64,000 nucleotides of DNA from Mycolicibacterium neworleansense (GCF_001245615.1 NZ_CWKH01000001.1:992001-1056000); one strand, 5' to 3'; shown: positions 18,654 through 31,728, numbered from the stretch's first letter. The notes: generated from the letters alone by a model not told the origin. Made by a program: numbers and translations.

Positions 18654-19571
18654 ATGAGCGAACCCGAGTCCAAATCCCAGGCCGAGCCGGACGAACCCGC
18701 CGGTGCTGCCGAGCCGGACCAGTCCGAGGCCCCACCGGCAGCCGAGCCCGAGACTCGGCCCGAGGCCGAACCCGAACACCAGCCCGACCACCACGGCGAG
18801 CACCACGGCCGCCACGAGATGCCGGCGGATGTCTCGCCGCGCCGGTTCCGGAATCTGCGGATCGTCCAGCGCAGCCGATCGCAGCTCGTGTTCGGCGGTC
18901 TGGGGGTGCTGTTGTGCATTCTGCTGGGTATGGCGATCGTCACGCAGGTTCGCCAGAACGAGTCAGGAGATTCGCTGGAGACCGCGCGGCCGGCAGACCT
19001 GCTGGTGCTCCTGGATTCCCTGCAGCAACGTGAAGGCTCGCTCAATACCGAGGTGGCCGACCTGCAGCGGACCCTGCAGCAGCTGCAGGCCTCGGGCAGC
19101 AGCGATCAGGCCGCGATCGAGAATGCCCAGTCGCGGCTGGAAGCGCTGTCCATCCAGATCGGGACCGTGGCCGCGACGGGTCCCGGAGTGACGCTCACCA
19201 TAGAAGACAACGCGCCCGGGGTGCCCGCCGAGACGATGCTCGATGTGATCAACGAGTTGCGGGCGGCCGGGGCCGAGGCCATTGAGATTCGCGGCGGCGA
19301 TCAGGCGTCCGCGGTACGGGTGGGCCTCGACACCTGGATCATCGGTGCACCAGGCGCACTCACGGTCGACGACGTGACCCTGCGGCCGCCGTATTCGGTT
19401 CTGGCGATTGGGGATCCGCCGACACTGGCCGCCGCGATGAACATTCCCGGCGGGGCAATGGACAGTGTCAAGCGCGTCGGCGGCACGATGGTGGTACAAC
19501 AAGCCGAGCGTGTCGACGTCACCGCCTTGCGGCAACCGAAACCACGCCAATACGCTCAGCCCGTCAAGTGA
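18654..19571 (+). CDS. DUF881-family membrane-anchored protein (Rv1825-like)
   Basis: 305 residues. An acidic, proline/glutamate-rich cytoplasmic region (1-60), a basic stretch, one transmembrane helix at about 82-102 (GGLGVLLCILLGMAIV), a coiled coil rich in leucine and glutamine (SLQQREGSLNTEVADLQ), then the DUF881 domain with TGPGVTLTIEDN and YSVLAIGDPPTL. Intact, unlike its paralogue two genes upstream, and useful as an internal reference for what that gene lacks. It starts 1 bp after the small basic protein gene and precedes gcvH. Likely envelope or division role. Confidence 0.88.
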   Translation: MSEPESKSQAEPDEPAGAAEPDQSEAPPAAEPETRPEAEPEHQPDHHGEHHGRHEMPADVSPRRFRNLRIVQRSRSQLVFGGLGVLLCILLGMAIVTQVRQNESGDSLETARPADLLVLLDSLQQREGSLNTEVADLQRTLQQLQASGSSDQAAIENAQSRLEALSIQIGTVAATGPGVTLTIEDNAPGVPAETMLDVINELRAAGAEAIEIRGGDQASAVRVGLDTWIIGAPGALTVDDVTLRPPYSVLAIGDPPTLAAAMNIPGGAMDSVKRVGGTMVVQQAERVDVTALRQPKPRQYAQPVK

Positions 19572-19605
19572 GCAGCAACCAACACCTCCAGACCAAAGGA
19601 GCGCC

Positions 19606-20001
19606 GTGAGCGAGATCCCAGCCGACCTCTACTACACCTCGGAACACGAGTGGGTATTGCGTACCGGTGACGACACGGTGCGCGTCGGCATCACCGATTA
19701 CGCGCAGTCCGCGCTGGGCGACGTGGTGTTCGTCCAACTGCCCGACGTCGGGGCCCAGCTGGCCGCAGGCGATGCGTTCGGCGAGGTCGAGTCGACCAAG
19801 TCGGTGTCGGACCTGTACGCCCCGGTCGCAGCGAAAGTCGTTGCGGTCAACGGTGATCTGGACGGCAGCCCGCAGCTGGTCAATTCCGACCCCTACGGCG
19901 AAGGCTGGCTGGTCGATCTGCGCCTCGAGGAGGGCACCCTGGAGGACGCCCTGGGCGGTTTGCTCGACGCGGACGGCTACCGCGCCGCCGTAACCGAGTA
20001 A
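19606..20001 (+). CDS. gcvH: Glycine cleavage system H protein
   Basis: 131 residues, typical length. The lipoylation site is K65 in EVESTKSVSDLYAP, and the opening YYTSEHEWV is conserved. GcvH carries the aminomethyl group from GcvP to GcvT on its lipoyl arm. The GTG start at 19606 follows AAAGGAG; the longer frame lies over the previous gene. The decarboxylase partner gcvB is 3.3 kb downstream with garA and regulators between, the usual mycobacterial layout; gcvT is not in the window. Confidence 0.95.
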   Translation: MSEIPADLYYTSEHEWVLRTGDDTVRVGITDYAQSALGDVVFVQLPDVGAQLAAGDAFGEVESTKSVSDLYAPVAAKVVAVNGDLDGSPQLVNSDPYGEGWLVDLRLEEGTLEDALGGLLDADGYRAAVTE

Positions 20002-20189
20002 CGAGTTGTTAGGGTTTCGAGGGCCGGTCGCCGAGACCGGTTGGGCCGTGCCCGGCGCGCAGATATCTCCCCATCGGATCCGGCGGTGGTGGACCCAATG
20101 ATGCCTGATGCGCGGTACGGTCGACGTGAGACCGACGATGGGCTGGGGCCACGCCGGGCAACGCCACAGCAGCCAGTGAGGAGCAGCGG

Positions 20190-20669
20190 GTGACGGACAA
20201 GGACAGCAATTTGGGGGCCGACCAGTCGGAAGACGTGACGGTGGAGACCACATCGGTTTTCCGCGCGGATTTCTTGAACGAACTGGATGCGCCCGCAACG
20301 GCCGGTACCGAAGGCGCCGTTTCCGGTGTCGAGGGCCTGCCCGCGGGTTCGGCATTGCTCGTCGTCAAGCGCGGACCGAACGCCGGATCGCGTTTCCTGC
20401 TCGATCAGCCGACCACGTCGGCGGGGCGTCACCCGGACAGCGATATCTTCCTCGATGACGTCACGGTGAGCCGCCGGCACGCCGAGTTCCGGTTGGAGAG
20501 CGGCGAGTTCCAGGTTGTCGACGTCGGCAGCCTCAACGGCACGTACGTGAACCGCGAGCCGGTCGATTCGGCCGTACTCGCCAACGGTGACGAGGTGCAG
20601 ATCGGGAAGTTCCGCCTGGTGTTCCTCACCGGACCTCGGTCTGACGACGACAGCGGCTCCGCCAGCTAG
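20190..20669 (+). CDS. garA: FHA-domain regulator GarA
   Basis: 159 residues. The N-terminal ETTSVF (T20 and T21 here) is the motif phosphorylated by PknG and PknB in M. tuberculosis. A forkhead-associated domain fills residues 50-145, with GRHPDSDIFLDD, VSRRHAEF and LNGTYVN as phosphothreonine-binding loops. Unphosphorylated GarA binds and inhibits 2-oxoglutarate dehydrogenase and NAD-glutamate dehydrogenase and stimulates glutamate synthase; phosphorylation folds it back on itself. The GTG start gives the exact conserved N-terminus. The 188-bp gap before it probably holds its own promoter. Confidence 0.96.
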   Translation: MTDKDSNLGADQSEDVTVETTSVFRADFLNELDAPATAGTEGAVSGVEGLPAGSALLVVKRGPNAGSRFLLDQPTTSAGRHPDSDIFLDDVTVSRRHAEFRLESGEFQVVDVGSLNGTYVNREPVDSAVLANGDEVQIGKFRLVFLTGPRSDDDSGSAS

Positions 20670-20672
20670 CCG

Positions 20673-21431
20673 ATGACTGCCCCCGACACACCTGCGCTGG
20701 CCGGGATGTCGATCGGCGCAGTGCTCGACCTGCTGCGGGGCGACTTTCCGGATGTCAGCATCTCCAAGATCCGGTTCCTCGAGGCAGAGGGGCTGATCAC
20801 GCCGCAGCGCACCGCGTCGGGGTACCGGCGGTTCACTGCCTACGACTGTGCGCGGCTGCGGTTCATCCTGACCGCGCAGCGTGACCAGTACCTGCCGTTG
20901 AAAGTGATCAAGGCTCAGCTGGACGCCCAACCCGACGGAGAGTTGCCACAGGCAGGATCCGCGTACGGGGTGCCGCGTTTGGTGCCGGTATCCGAGCGTG
21001 GTGACCACGGAGGCGACGTGGCGGACGGTGCCGCTGGTATTTCGGGGGTGGCACCGACCCAGGTCCGGCTGTCCCGCGAAGACCTGCTGTCCCGGTCGGG
21101 GATCGACGAGGAGATGCTGGGAGCTCTGCTCCGCAACGGCATCATCACCGCCGGGCCCGCCGGGTTTTTCGACGAACATTCCGTGGTGATCGCCCAGTGT
21201 GCGCGCGCCCTGGGTGACTACGGTGTCGAGCCCCGGCATCTGCGGGCGTTCCGCTCCGCGGCGGACCGGCAATCCGACCTGATCGCCCAGATCGCGGGCC
21301 CAGTCGGCAAGGCGGGCAAGGCCGGAGCCCGCGACCGTGCTGATGACCTGGCCCGTGAAGTGGCGGCCTTGGCGATCACGTTGCACACGTCACTGATCAA
21401 GTCCGCCGTACGCGACGTTCTGGATCGCTGA
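20673..21431 (+). CDS. MerR-family transcriptional regulator (Rv1828-like)
   Basis: 252 residues. A MerR-type winged helix covers about residues 8-75 ([20 protein letters not shown], then [15 protein letters not shown]), followed by a longer C-terminal region without the metal-binding cysteines of classical MerR proteins. It starts 3 bp after the garA stop, so it is cotranscribed with garA. The target is not evident. Confidence 0.88.
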   Translation: MTAPDTPALAGMSIGAVLDLLRGDFPDVSISKIRFLEAEGLITPQRTASGYRRFTAYDCARLRFILTAQRDQYLPLKVIKAQLDAQPDGELPQAGSAYGVPRLVPVSERGDHGGDVADGAAGISGVAPTQVRLSREDLLSRSGIDEEMLGALLRNGIITAGPAGFFDEHSVVIAQCARALGDYGVEPRHLRAFRSAADRQSDLIAQIAGPVGKAGKAGARDRADDLAREVAALAITLHTSLIKSAVRDVLDR

Positions 21432-21554
21432 GGACTAGACTCGTTTTGACGGCCAGTTCGTCTAAGTCGGGACCCCTGGCGATCAGGTATTGGCGGACTG
21501 CGCGACGGACGAAGATTCGACGAAACGGCACGGCGGTGCGGAGGGCAGGCACAG

Positions 21555-22049
21555 ATGGCTGAGGTTCGCGTGGTCGGCATTCGGGTGGAACAGCCGCAGA
21601 ACCAGCCCGTGTTGCTTTTGCGGGAGTCCAACGGTGACCGCTACCTGCCGATCTGGATCGGGCAGTCGGAGGCGGCTGCGATCGCACTGGAACAGCAGGG
21701 CGTCGAACCGGCCCGGCCTCTCACCCATGACCTCATCCGAGATGTCATTGCCGCCCTTGGGCATTCCCTCAAAGAGGTGCGGATCGTCGACCTGCAGGAA
21801 GGCACCTTCTACGCCGACCTGATCTTCGACCGCGACATCAAGGTGTCGGCCAGGCCTTCGGATTCGGTGGCGATCGCGCTGCGCGTCGGCGTGCCGATCT
21901 ACGTGGAGGAGGCGGTGCTGGCCGAGGCCGGCCTGCTGATTCCAGACGAGAACGACGAAGAGGCGGCCGGCACCGTCCGTGAGGACGAGGTGGAGAAGTT
22001 CAAGGAGTTCCTGGACAGCGTCTCCCCGGACGACTTCAAGGCCACATGA
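21555..22049 (+). CDS. Bifunctional nuclease (BFN/DUF151) domain protein (Rv1829-like)
   Basis: 164 residues. The BFN domain covers about residues 5-130, including RYLPIWIGQSEAAAIALEQQ, RPLTHDLIRDVIAALG and FYADLIFDRD. Related proteins are described as DNase/RNase or as stress-response proteins; the role in mycobacteria is not established. It always lies between two MerR genes here and in M. tuberculosis. The acidic C-terminus (EDEVEKFKEFLDSVSP) is a common feature. Confidence 0.88.
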   Translation: MAEVRVVGIRVEQPQNQPVLLLRESNGDRYLPIWIGQSEAAAIALEQQGVEPARPLTHDLIRDVIAALGHSLKEVRIVDLQEGTFYADLIFDRDIKVSARPSDSVAIALRVGVPIYVEEAVLAEAGLLIPDENDEEAAGTVREDEVEKFKEFLDSVSPDDFKAT

Positions 22050-22295
22050 TCGTCGCCCGCGCCCTGCAGATCACGGATGCGTCTCAAGTAGGCATACCGG
22101 GGTCAACACGCGGCGCGGGAGTCAATCGGGCGCGAATTCGGGCGCCATACTTTCTCTGCAGCGGGCAATCAGGGCCCGGTGGGAAGCGTATGCTCGACAC
22201 ATTCGAGCTCACAGCAAACCGCCGCGGCAGAAATTGCTGCGGTGCAGGACATAGCAGTACGGTGCGGGCGAGTTCGATCGGCGAGAGGATTCACA

Positions 22296-22916
22296 GTGGG
22301 TGACACGCCACGGCAGGAAGAGTTGGATCTGACCACCGGGAGCGGCGCGGAGCCGCCTGTCAGGCCCGTTGGCGAACCCGTGCAGGGCGGGCTGTTCCCC
22401 GACGATTCCGTGCCGGACGAACTGGTCGGCTACCGCGGTCCCAGTGCCTGCCAGATCGCCGGCATCACCTACCGGCAGCTCGATTACTGGGCCCGTACGT
22501 CACTGGTGGTTCCCTCCATCCGCGGCGCGGCCGGTTCGGGTAGCCAGCGCCTCTACTCGTTCAAGGACGTGCTGGTCCTCAAGATCGTCAAGCGCCTGCT
22601 GGACACCGGTATCTCGCTGCACAACATCCGGGTCGCCGTCGACCACCTGCGCCAGCGCGGGGTACAGGATCTGGCCAACATCACCCTGTTCTCCGACGGC
22701 ACCACGGTCTACGAGTGCACCTCGGCCGAAGAGGTCGTCGACCTGCTGCAGGGCGGTCAGGGCGTGTTCGGCATCGCGGTATCCGGCGCGATGCGCGAGC
22801 TGACCGGCACCATCGCCGACTTCCCGGGCGAGCGCGCCGACGGCGGCGAGTCGATCGCATCACCCGAGGACGAGCTCGCCTCCCGTCGCAAAAGCCGCGA
22901 CCGCAAGATCGGCTGA
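22296..22916 (+). CDS. MerR-family regulator (Rv1830, ResR/McdR-like)
   Basis: 206 residues. The winged helix spans about 48-115 (GPSACQIAGITYRQLDYWAR, then SGSQRLYSFKDVLVLKIV), with an extension containing LFSDGTTVYECTSAEEVVDLL. The M. tuberculosis orthologue Rv1830 (resR) is linked to growth and division control and antibiotic resilience. I chose GTG 22296, which follows GAGAGGA; the longer frame upstream has no family similarity. A strong hairpin 25 bp downstream may end the transcript before the gcvB riboswitch. Confidence 0.9.
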   Translation: MGDTPRQEELDLTTGSGAEPPVRPVGEPVQGGLFPDDSVPDELVGYRGPSACQIAGITYRQLDYWARTSLVVPSIRGAAGSGSQRLYSFKDVLVLKIVKRLLDTGISLHNIRVAVDHLRQRGVQDLANITLFSDGTTVYECTSAEEVVDLLQGGQGVFGIAVSGAMRELTGTIADFPGERADGGESIASPEDELASRRKSRDRKIG

Positions 22917-22940
22917 ATCGCTCTCACCAACAGACACCTA

Positions 22941-22970
22941 GGTACCCCACATCAGGCGATGTGGGGTATC
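22941..22970. terminator. Strong hairpin between the MerR gene and the gcvB leader
   Basis: TACCCCACATC and GATGTGGGGTA are perfect 11-bp arms around AGGC (22943-22968), extendable to 13 pairs with one G-U. No T run follows, so it is not a classical intrinsic terminator. It could terminate in a mycobacterial manner, protect an mRNA end, or be a protein-binding dyad. Confidence 0.5.
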
Positions 22971-23020
22971 TGCGCGTCTGTTCGCGAACCGGTTGAAGCC
23001 CGGTAAGATGACGGACGCAT

Positions 23021-23226
23021 CGCCCTCGTGCGGGAGAGTTTCGTGACAGCCAGCCACGGACGCCGAAGGAGCAATACCTCTCCGTCAACCTCTCAGGCAC
23101 CCAGGACCGCGCCAGGCCCCGATGCCTCTGGAAAGTGGTGCCCGATGGGCACCCGCCCATGGGGAAAAGCCCTGTACCGGGGCTGAATCTCTCAGGCGCC
23201 CGGACCGGGTCGACGACAGAGGGAGA
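23021..23226 (+). promoter_or_regulatory. Tandem glycine riboswitch in the gcvB leader
   Basis: Two glycine-aptamer units lie in tandem. The first (about 23029-23112) has GGGAGAG, the core GACGCCGAAGGAGCAA and CTCTCAGGCAC. The second (about 23120-23226) has GGAAAG, CCATGGGGAAAAGCCC, ATCTCTCAGGCGCC and closing GACAGAGGG. These are the signatures of the gcvT-type glycine riboswitch, which switches on glycine cleavage genes when glycine is plentiful. The aptamers end about 47 bp before the gcvB start, leaving room for an expression platform. Confidence 0.92.
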
Positions 23227-23272
23227 GGGACGCCTACGACGTCTGAGCACGTCTGCGCCTCAGGAGAGTGTC

Positions 23273-26104
<2,832 letters not shown>

Positions 26105-26111
26105 GCCGACA

Positions 26112-26139
26112 CCCGCGGCCGGTGTGTGCCGGCCGCGGG
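26112..26139. terminator. Bidirectional hairpin between convergent gcvB and VWA genes
   Basis: CCCGCGGCCGG and CCGGCCGCGGG form an 11-bp perfect stem with a 6-nt loop, 7 bp after the gcvB stop and 10 bp before the end of the convergent gene. No T run on either side. Confidence 0.65.
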
Positions 26140-26149
26140 AGGCCGCGGA

Positions 26150-28406
26150 TCAGCCCAGCAGGGTATTGACGGCGGTGGTCAGCTCGGGTGAGGCCGAGCT
26201 GGAGACATGCTGGTAGGTGCCGCTGCTCGCCTGTGCGACGGCCTCCCACGTGGCCCGGTCCGAGCCACTGCCGAAGTCGATCACGTTGACCGCGACCGGC
26301 TTGGCGGGGTCGTACGCGCCGCGGATGAACTCCTGCAGCCCCGGCCCGTCCAGGCTCTGATCGGTGTGCGGTCCGGTGGTGATCACCAGGATCGAATTGG
26401 TCTGGCCCTCGCGGTATTTGGACAGTGCCTCGTTGTAGATCATCCGCAGCGTGGTGAACGACACCGCCCCGCCACCGGAGGCGGACTGTTCGTCGAGCGT
26501 CGAGGTCAGCGCATCCGAGCGGCGTTGACCGCTCACCGGTTCGGCCAGCGGCCCCGTGGAGACCTCCGAGCGGCCCTCGGTGCCGTCGAAGGTCCACAGG
26601 CCCACCGAGGCGGTGTCGGGTAGTGCCTTGAGCCGGCCGTTGATCGCGGCCACGACGTTGGCCAACCGGGATTTACCGCCCTCTTCGGTCGGCATCGACT
26701 GGTCGAGCATGATGGTGACCGCAGGGCTCCCCGTCGGCGCGGCCGTGGCGTTCGCCACGGTCACCCGCATGGTGTTGTCGCCGATCGACAATGGCGCGGC
26801 CAGCTGGCTGAAAGAGGTGACATCGCTGCTCGGCGGTGTCGTCCCCTCGGCACGGAAGCCGGCTTTCGCGAGCTCGGCGAGTTGTTCGGGCTTGCGCAGA
26901 TACCGGGCGAATTCGCTGGCGGCGGTGACCTGTTCCTTCTCCAGCCAGTCCCCGGAGAGCAGCACCGTCGGGTAGTCGGCGGTGGCGGTCGGGCCGGGCG
27001 GCAGCCAGCCGGCCAACGAGGACTTGGCGTCATCGAGCGAGGTGCCCCGCTGGAAGATCTGTTGCTCGGTCGTGGCCACGGCGTGCACCGGCGCGGTCGC
27101 CGGATCGGAGGCATTGAGCAGCGCGTCCATGGCGGTTCCCAGCTCGGCATCGTCGAGTTTGGGCTGCCCGCGGAGCAGGCTGTTGACACCGCTCATGCCC
27201 GAGGTGGCAGGCGCGCCAGAGGGGGCAGCTGCCGCCGCGACCGCCTCGGCGGCCAGGGAGGCGGCGTCGCCGTTGCTGTGGGTCGGCAGAGCGAGTTTGA
27301 GGGTGCCCCAACCGGGCAGCTTGAGCGCGTTCATCGCGGCCGGGCTGCTCTGCAGCTGCGGCAGGGTGGCCCAGGTCTGTTGCGCCAACGCGTCTTTGAG
27401 CTGCGGACGGACCGCGAGCAGAACCGGCGAGGTGACCAGTGAGCGGCTGTCGCTGACGGTCTTGGCGCCCGCGGTCGCCTCCAGCCGGGCCTCGGCGATG
27501 CTGCTGGCCGGAATCCACAGTGCCGGCCGGTCGCCGAGCTCGCTCGGCCAGGCGTTGGCGAAGCCGCCGACCACACGGTCGGAGTCGGCGGACTGCACAC
27601 GTACCTTGACGCAGCGGTCACCGACCGGGCTGACCGACTCGTTATAGGTGTTGGCCAGTCCCTCGATGTGTGAGGAGATCGTGGGGTCGGCGATCACCGC
27701 GACGCCGAGTTCGCCGTCGACGCAGCGCGCGGCCGCCGCGTCGCTGCAGGGCGTCGCCGAAGAACTTCCACAGGATCATCGCGCCGACCACGCCGACCAC
27801 GGTGACCAGCGCGACTATCACCCCGACGCTGACGCCGCGGCGGCCGGACTCGACAGCGCGATGGCTGCCGGTCCACTCACCGCCGTCCCAGTCGCCGCGC
27901 TGGCGACTGGTCGGGGTGGTCGGGGGTGGCGGCTCGGAGACCGCCCCGAACTGCGCGGTCGGCTGATCGTCGGCGTAATCGTCGTCGGCCGCATACTCGT
28001 CGGAGTACTCCGTGTCGTACTCGTCGGAATACTTACCGCGGTAGCCGTCGACGTATTCGTCCTCGTAACCGTCGTCCTCGGCGAAGTCCGCTTCGTCGTA
28101 GTCGGCATACGGCTCGGGGTAGTCCGATTCGTACTCGTCGTCACCGTCGGCGTACTGGGGTGCGCGGTAATCGGGCTGGGCCCGGTACCCGCGGTCGTCC
28201 CGGTAATCGGGCTCCTGGCGGTAGGCAGGCGCGTCCCGGTAACCGTGGTCGGGCGGAGGCCCGGGCTGATCGAAATCGTCTCCGGCGCGCCGTGACTGGT
28301 CGCCGCGGGGGCGCTCGTATTCGTCGGAGTACCCGGAGTCGCCGACGTGCCCGTGGTCGGGCTCGTCGGGAGCATCCTCAGGGTCGGGAATGCTGTGCCT
28401 GCCCAT
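26150..28406 (-). pseudogene. Membrane-anchored VWA/solute-binding-like protein (Rv1836c-like), split by a frameshift
   Basis: Two frames make one gene. The N-terminal frame (start 28406) has an acidic tyrosine/aspartate-rich cytoplasmic region with many YxDE-type repeats, the conserved GEWTGSHRAVESGRRG and one transmembrane helix (about residues 195-217), ending ILWKFFGDAL. After about 27750 the reading continues in another frame with DAAAARCVDGELGVAVIADP, a solute-binding-like region, then a von Willebrand A domain (AVTIMLDQSMPTEEGG) to stop 26150. The join needs +1, or a deletion of 2 mod 3; comparison with the remembered Rv1836c sequence suggests about eight missing bases. The acidic N-terminus and outside VWA domain suggest an envelope role. 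Confidence 0.8.
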
Positions 28407-28461
28407 TCCTAACCCCTGTACGTCTCGCGCCGACTAGTCATCCGGACCCGCCGAAGTCTAA

Positions 28462-30660
28462 TCACTTCCCGGCGGTGCTCGCTTTGAACTCGCGGCGGCG
28501 CCGGTGCAGGATCGGCTCGGTGTAACCGTTGGGCTGCGCCGCGCCAGACAGGATCAGCTCCTGTGCCGCACCGAACGCGATGCTGGCATCCGGGTTGGGT
28601 GCCATCGCCAGGTACTCGGGATCACCGGCGTTCTGCTCGTCGACCACAGCGGCCATCCGGCGCAGGCTGGCCTTGACATCTTCTTCGGTGATGATGCCGT
28701 GACGCAGCCAGTTGGCCAGCAGCTGGCTGGAGATCCGCAGGGTGGCACGGTCTTCCATCAGCGCGACGTCGTGGATGTCGGGCACCTTCGAGCAGCCGAC
28801 ACCGGCGTCGATCCAGCGCACCACGTAGCCCAGGATCGACTGGCAGTTGTTGTCGACCTCTTCGTGGATCTCCTCGGGCGACCAGCTCAACGATGAGTCC
28901 GCGAGCGGGATCGTCAGCAGCTCCTCGATCGTGCCGCGCTTCTTGCCGGCGAGCTCCTTCTGCACGGCCTCGACGTCCACCTGGTGGTAGTGCATCGCGT
29001 GCAGGGTGGCCGCGGTCGGCGAAGGGACCCACGCGGTGGTGGCGCCGGCCTTCGGCTGACCGATCTTCTGCTCGACCATGTCGGCCATCAGATCGGTCAT
29101 GGCCCACATGCCCTTGCCGATCTGGGCCTTGCCGGCCAGGCCCGTGGCCAGGCCGACGTCGACGTTGTTGTCCTCGTAGGCCTTGATCCACGGCTGCGAC
29201 TTCATGGCGCCCTTACGGATCATCGGGCCGGCTTCCATCGAGGTGTGGATCTCGTCGCCGGTGCGGTCCAGGAAGCCGGTGTTGATGAACACCACGCGGT
29301 CGGCCGCGGCCTTGATGCAGGCCTTCAGGTTGACCGTGGTACGACGCTCCTCGTCCATGATGCCGACCTTGAGCGTGCCGCCCGGCAGGCCGAGCACGTC
29401 TTCGACGCGGCCGAACAGCTCGCAGGTGAAGGCGACCTCGTCGGGGCCGTGCATCTTGGGCTTGACGATGTAGACCGAACCGGTGCGGCTGTTGGTCAGC
29501 TCGCCGTTGTCGGCGGAGGACTTCAGGCCGTGCATGGCGATCAGACCGGTGAACAGCGCATCCTGGATGCCCTCGGGGATCTCGTTGCCGTCGGAGTCGA
29601 CGATGGCGTCGTTGGTCATCAGGTGACCGACGTTGCGCACGAACAGCAGGCTGCGCCCGGGCAGGGTCAGTTCGCCCTCGCCGTCCGGGGTGGTGAAGGT
29701 GCGGTCGGCATTGAGGACACGCGTGAAGGTCTTGCCGCCCTTGCTGACCTCTTCGGCCAGGTCACCCTTGTTCAGGCCGAGCCAGTTGCGGTAGCCCAGG
29801 ACCTTGTCGTCGGCGTCGACGGCGGCCACCGAGTCCTCGAAGTCCATGATCGTGGTGATCGCGGATTCCAGCACGACATCCTTGATGCCCGCGGCGTCGG
29901 TCGAACCGACGGGGGAATCGGGGTCGATCAGGATCTCGATGTGCAGGCCGTGGTTGCGCAGCAGCACCGACCACTGTGGCTGGCCCAGCTCGCCGGTGTA
30001 GCCGACGAACTGTTCGGGGGCGGCCAGGCCGGAGGACAGACCGTCGCCGTACTCGACGAGCAACTGGCCCTCGTCGATCTTCAGACCGGTGGCCTCGGCC
30101 CACGAGCCGGCGGCCAGTGGCACGGCCTGGTTCAGGAAGTTGCGGGCGTAGGCGATCACCTTGTCGCCACGGAGCTTGTTGTAGCCGCTGCCCTTCTCGG
30201 CGCCGTCTTCTTCGCTGATGACGTCGGTGCCGTACAGCGCGTCGTACAGCGAGCCCCACCGGGCGTTGGCGGCGTTCAGCGCGAAGCGGGCGTTGAGGAT
30301 CGGGACCACGAGCTGCGGGCCGGAGGTCGAGGTGATCTCGTCGTCGACGCCGGAGGTGGTGATGGTGAAGTCGGCGGGCTCGGGCAGCAGGTAGCCGATG
30401 TCGGTGAGGAACTGCTTGTAGGCCTCGGGGTCGACGGGCTCCAGCACGTGGGCGCGGTGCCACTTGTCGATCTGCGCCTGCAGATCGTCGCGACGGGCCA
30501 GCAGGTCCTGGTTCTTCGGGGTGAGGTCGGCGACGACCTTGTCCACGCCGGACCAGAAGCTGTCCGGGTCGACGCCGGTGCCCGGCAGTGCCTCATTCGT
30601 GATGAAGTCGTGCAGCACCTGCGCGACACGCAGGTTTCCGACAGTCACGCGATTGGTCAT
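28462..30660 (-). CDS. glcB: Malate synthase G
   Basis: 732 residues, standard for the G isoform. Family blocks include [47 protein letters not shown] and [17 protein letters not shown]. It condenses glyoxylate with acetyl-CoA to malate, completing the glyoxylate shunt. The ATG follows GAGGGAGGAAACGC. The preceding gene on the same strand is 78 bp upstream, so glcB may have its own promoter there. A long open frame on the opposite strand is a codon-bias shadow. Confidence 0.97.
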   Translation of the reverse strand: MTNRVTVGNLRVAQVLHDFITNEALPGTGVDPDSFWSGVDKVVADLTPKNQDLLARRDDLQAQIDKWHRAHVLEPVDPEAYKQFLTDIGYLLPEPADFTITTSGVDDEITSTSGPQLVVPILNARFALNAANARWGSLYDALYGTDVISEEDGAEKGSGYNKLRGDKVIAYARNFLNQAVPLAAGSWAEATGLKIDEGQLLVEYGDGLSSGLAAPEQFVGYTGELGQPQWSVLLRNHGLHIEILIDPDSPVGSTDAAGIKDVVLESAITTIMDFEDSVAAVDADDKVLGYRNWLGLNKGDLAEEVSKGGKTFTRVLNADRTFTTPDGEGELTLPGRSLLFVRNVGHLMTNDAIVDSDGNEIPEGIQDALFTGLIAMHGLKSSADNGELTNSRTGSVYIVKPKMHGPDEVAFTCELFGRVEDVLGLPGGTLKVGIMDEERRTTVNLKACIKAAADRVVFINTGFLDRTGDEIHTSMEAGPMIRKGAMKSQPWIKAYEDNNVDVGLATGLAGKAQIGKGMWAMTDLMADMVEQKIGQPKAGATTAWVPSPTAATLHAMHYHQVDVEAVQKELAGKKRGTIEELLTIPLADSSLSWSPEEIHEEVDNNCQSILGYVVRWIDAGVGCSKVPDIHDVALMEDRATLRISSQLLANWLRHGIITEEDVKASLRRMAAVVDEQNAGDPEYLAMAPNPDASIAFGAAQELILSGAAQPNGYTEPILHRRRREFKASTAGK

Positions 30661-30738
30661 GCGCGTTTCCTCCCTCGGCTCCAGGCACCGTGCGATGCCT
30701 GCCGTTTATCCAGCTTACCCATTGGTAACGTCGGCCTT

Positions 30739-31665
30739 TCAGCCGTCCAGCCTGGTGAGCAACAGCTCACACCGGTTTGCCAGCCTGGCCCGCAACGGAG
30801 CCGCCCGCTCGGCGATGCGCTGTTGAGCCCTGACGTATTCGGCACGCCCGGCCGGTGTTTCGATGGCGATCGGCTCGAAACCATACTGCTTCAGGTCGTA
30901 TGGGCTGGCACACATGTCCAGTGCCCGCGCGTCGGCCGCCAGATCGAGCGCATCCATCACCAACTCCGACGGCACCAGGGGGCCGAGCTTGTAGGCCCAC
31001 TTGTAGGTGTCCATGGCGGCGTGGATGCAGCCCGGCTGCTCGGTGTCGACCTGTTGCTCGCGGCTCAGTTGCCGGTCGTTGCGGGGGACGGCAGCGTCGG
31101 TGAAGAAGCGGAACGCGTCGAAGTGACTGCACCGCAAGGGCATTGACTCGACGACGGCGTCGGTTCCGGCGGTGCCGAGGCGCAGCGGAACTTGATTGTG
31201 CCGTAGCTCGGGTGCCCGGTACACCATGGCCCACTCATGCAGGCCGAAGCAGTTCATCCGGGGTGCCCGCGCCGCGGTGGCGCGCATCAACCGGGCGACG
31301 AACCGGACCGTGTCGGTGCGGGCGCGCAGGTAATCGTGCCGCACGGTGACACCGTCCGGATGCGGGCCGTACCCGGTCCGCCTCAGGTACTCCCCGGCGC
31401 CCTCTCCGGCGAGTACCACCCCGAATCCCGGATGCCATCGCCGCAGCTGACGGGGACGCAGGCTGTAATAGGTGAACAGGAAATCCCACACCGGATGCGG
31501 TTGGCCGGCGTGTTGGCGGCGCAGGTGCGGTGTGAGGAACTCGTCGGCGCGTCGCCGGTGTGATTCTGCTCGTTGCGCCCAGTCCGGGGCCGCCAAAACC
31601 TCGTCGGCTTCGGCGACGCCCGGCAGGGTCAGTCCAGCCGCGCCAGATCCAGCGCGTCCTTCCAT
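30739..31665 (-). CDS. Conserved actinobacterial protein of unknown function
   Basis: 308 residues, soluble, rich in arginine, histidine and tryptophan. Recognisable blocks are WDFLFTYYSLRPRQLRRWHP, MNCFGLHEWAMVY and HFDAFRFFTDAAVPRN. I recall similar mycobacterial proteins being labelled 3-methyladenine DNA glycosylase, but no glycosylase motif is visible and I do not adopt that. The ATG follows GGAGGAGAC. It lies upstream of glcB on the same strand; no functional link is evident. Confidence 0.7.
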   Translation of the reverse strand: MEGRAGSGAAGLTLPGVAEADEVLAAPDWAQRAESHRRRADEFLTPHLRRQHAGQPHPVWDFLFTYYSLRPRQLRRWHPGFGVVLAGEGAGEYLRRTGYGPHPDGVTVRHDYLRARTDTVRFVARLMRATAARAPRMNCFGLHEWAMVYRAPELRHNQVPLRLGTAGTDAVVESMPLRCSHFDAFRFFTDAAVPRNDRQLSREQQVDTEQPGCIHAAMDTYKWAYKLGPLVPSELVMDALDLAADARALDMCASPYDLKQYGFEPIAIETPAGRAEYVRAQQRIAERAAPLRARLANRCELLLTRLDG

Positions 31666-31728
31666 GTCTCCTCCACTAGGTGGCCCGCCGCCGCCGTGCG
31701 GCTCGAGCCTACCTGCGGAGTTGCGGCC

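Noticed and set aside
28984-31146. Plus-strand 720-residue open frame opposite glcB
   Set aside because: Mirror of glcB codons; no recognisable domain and no ribosome-binding site, with glcB itself certain.
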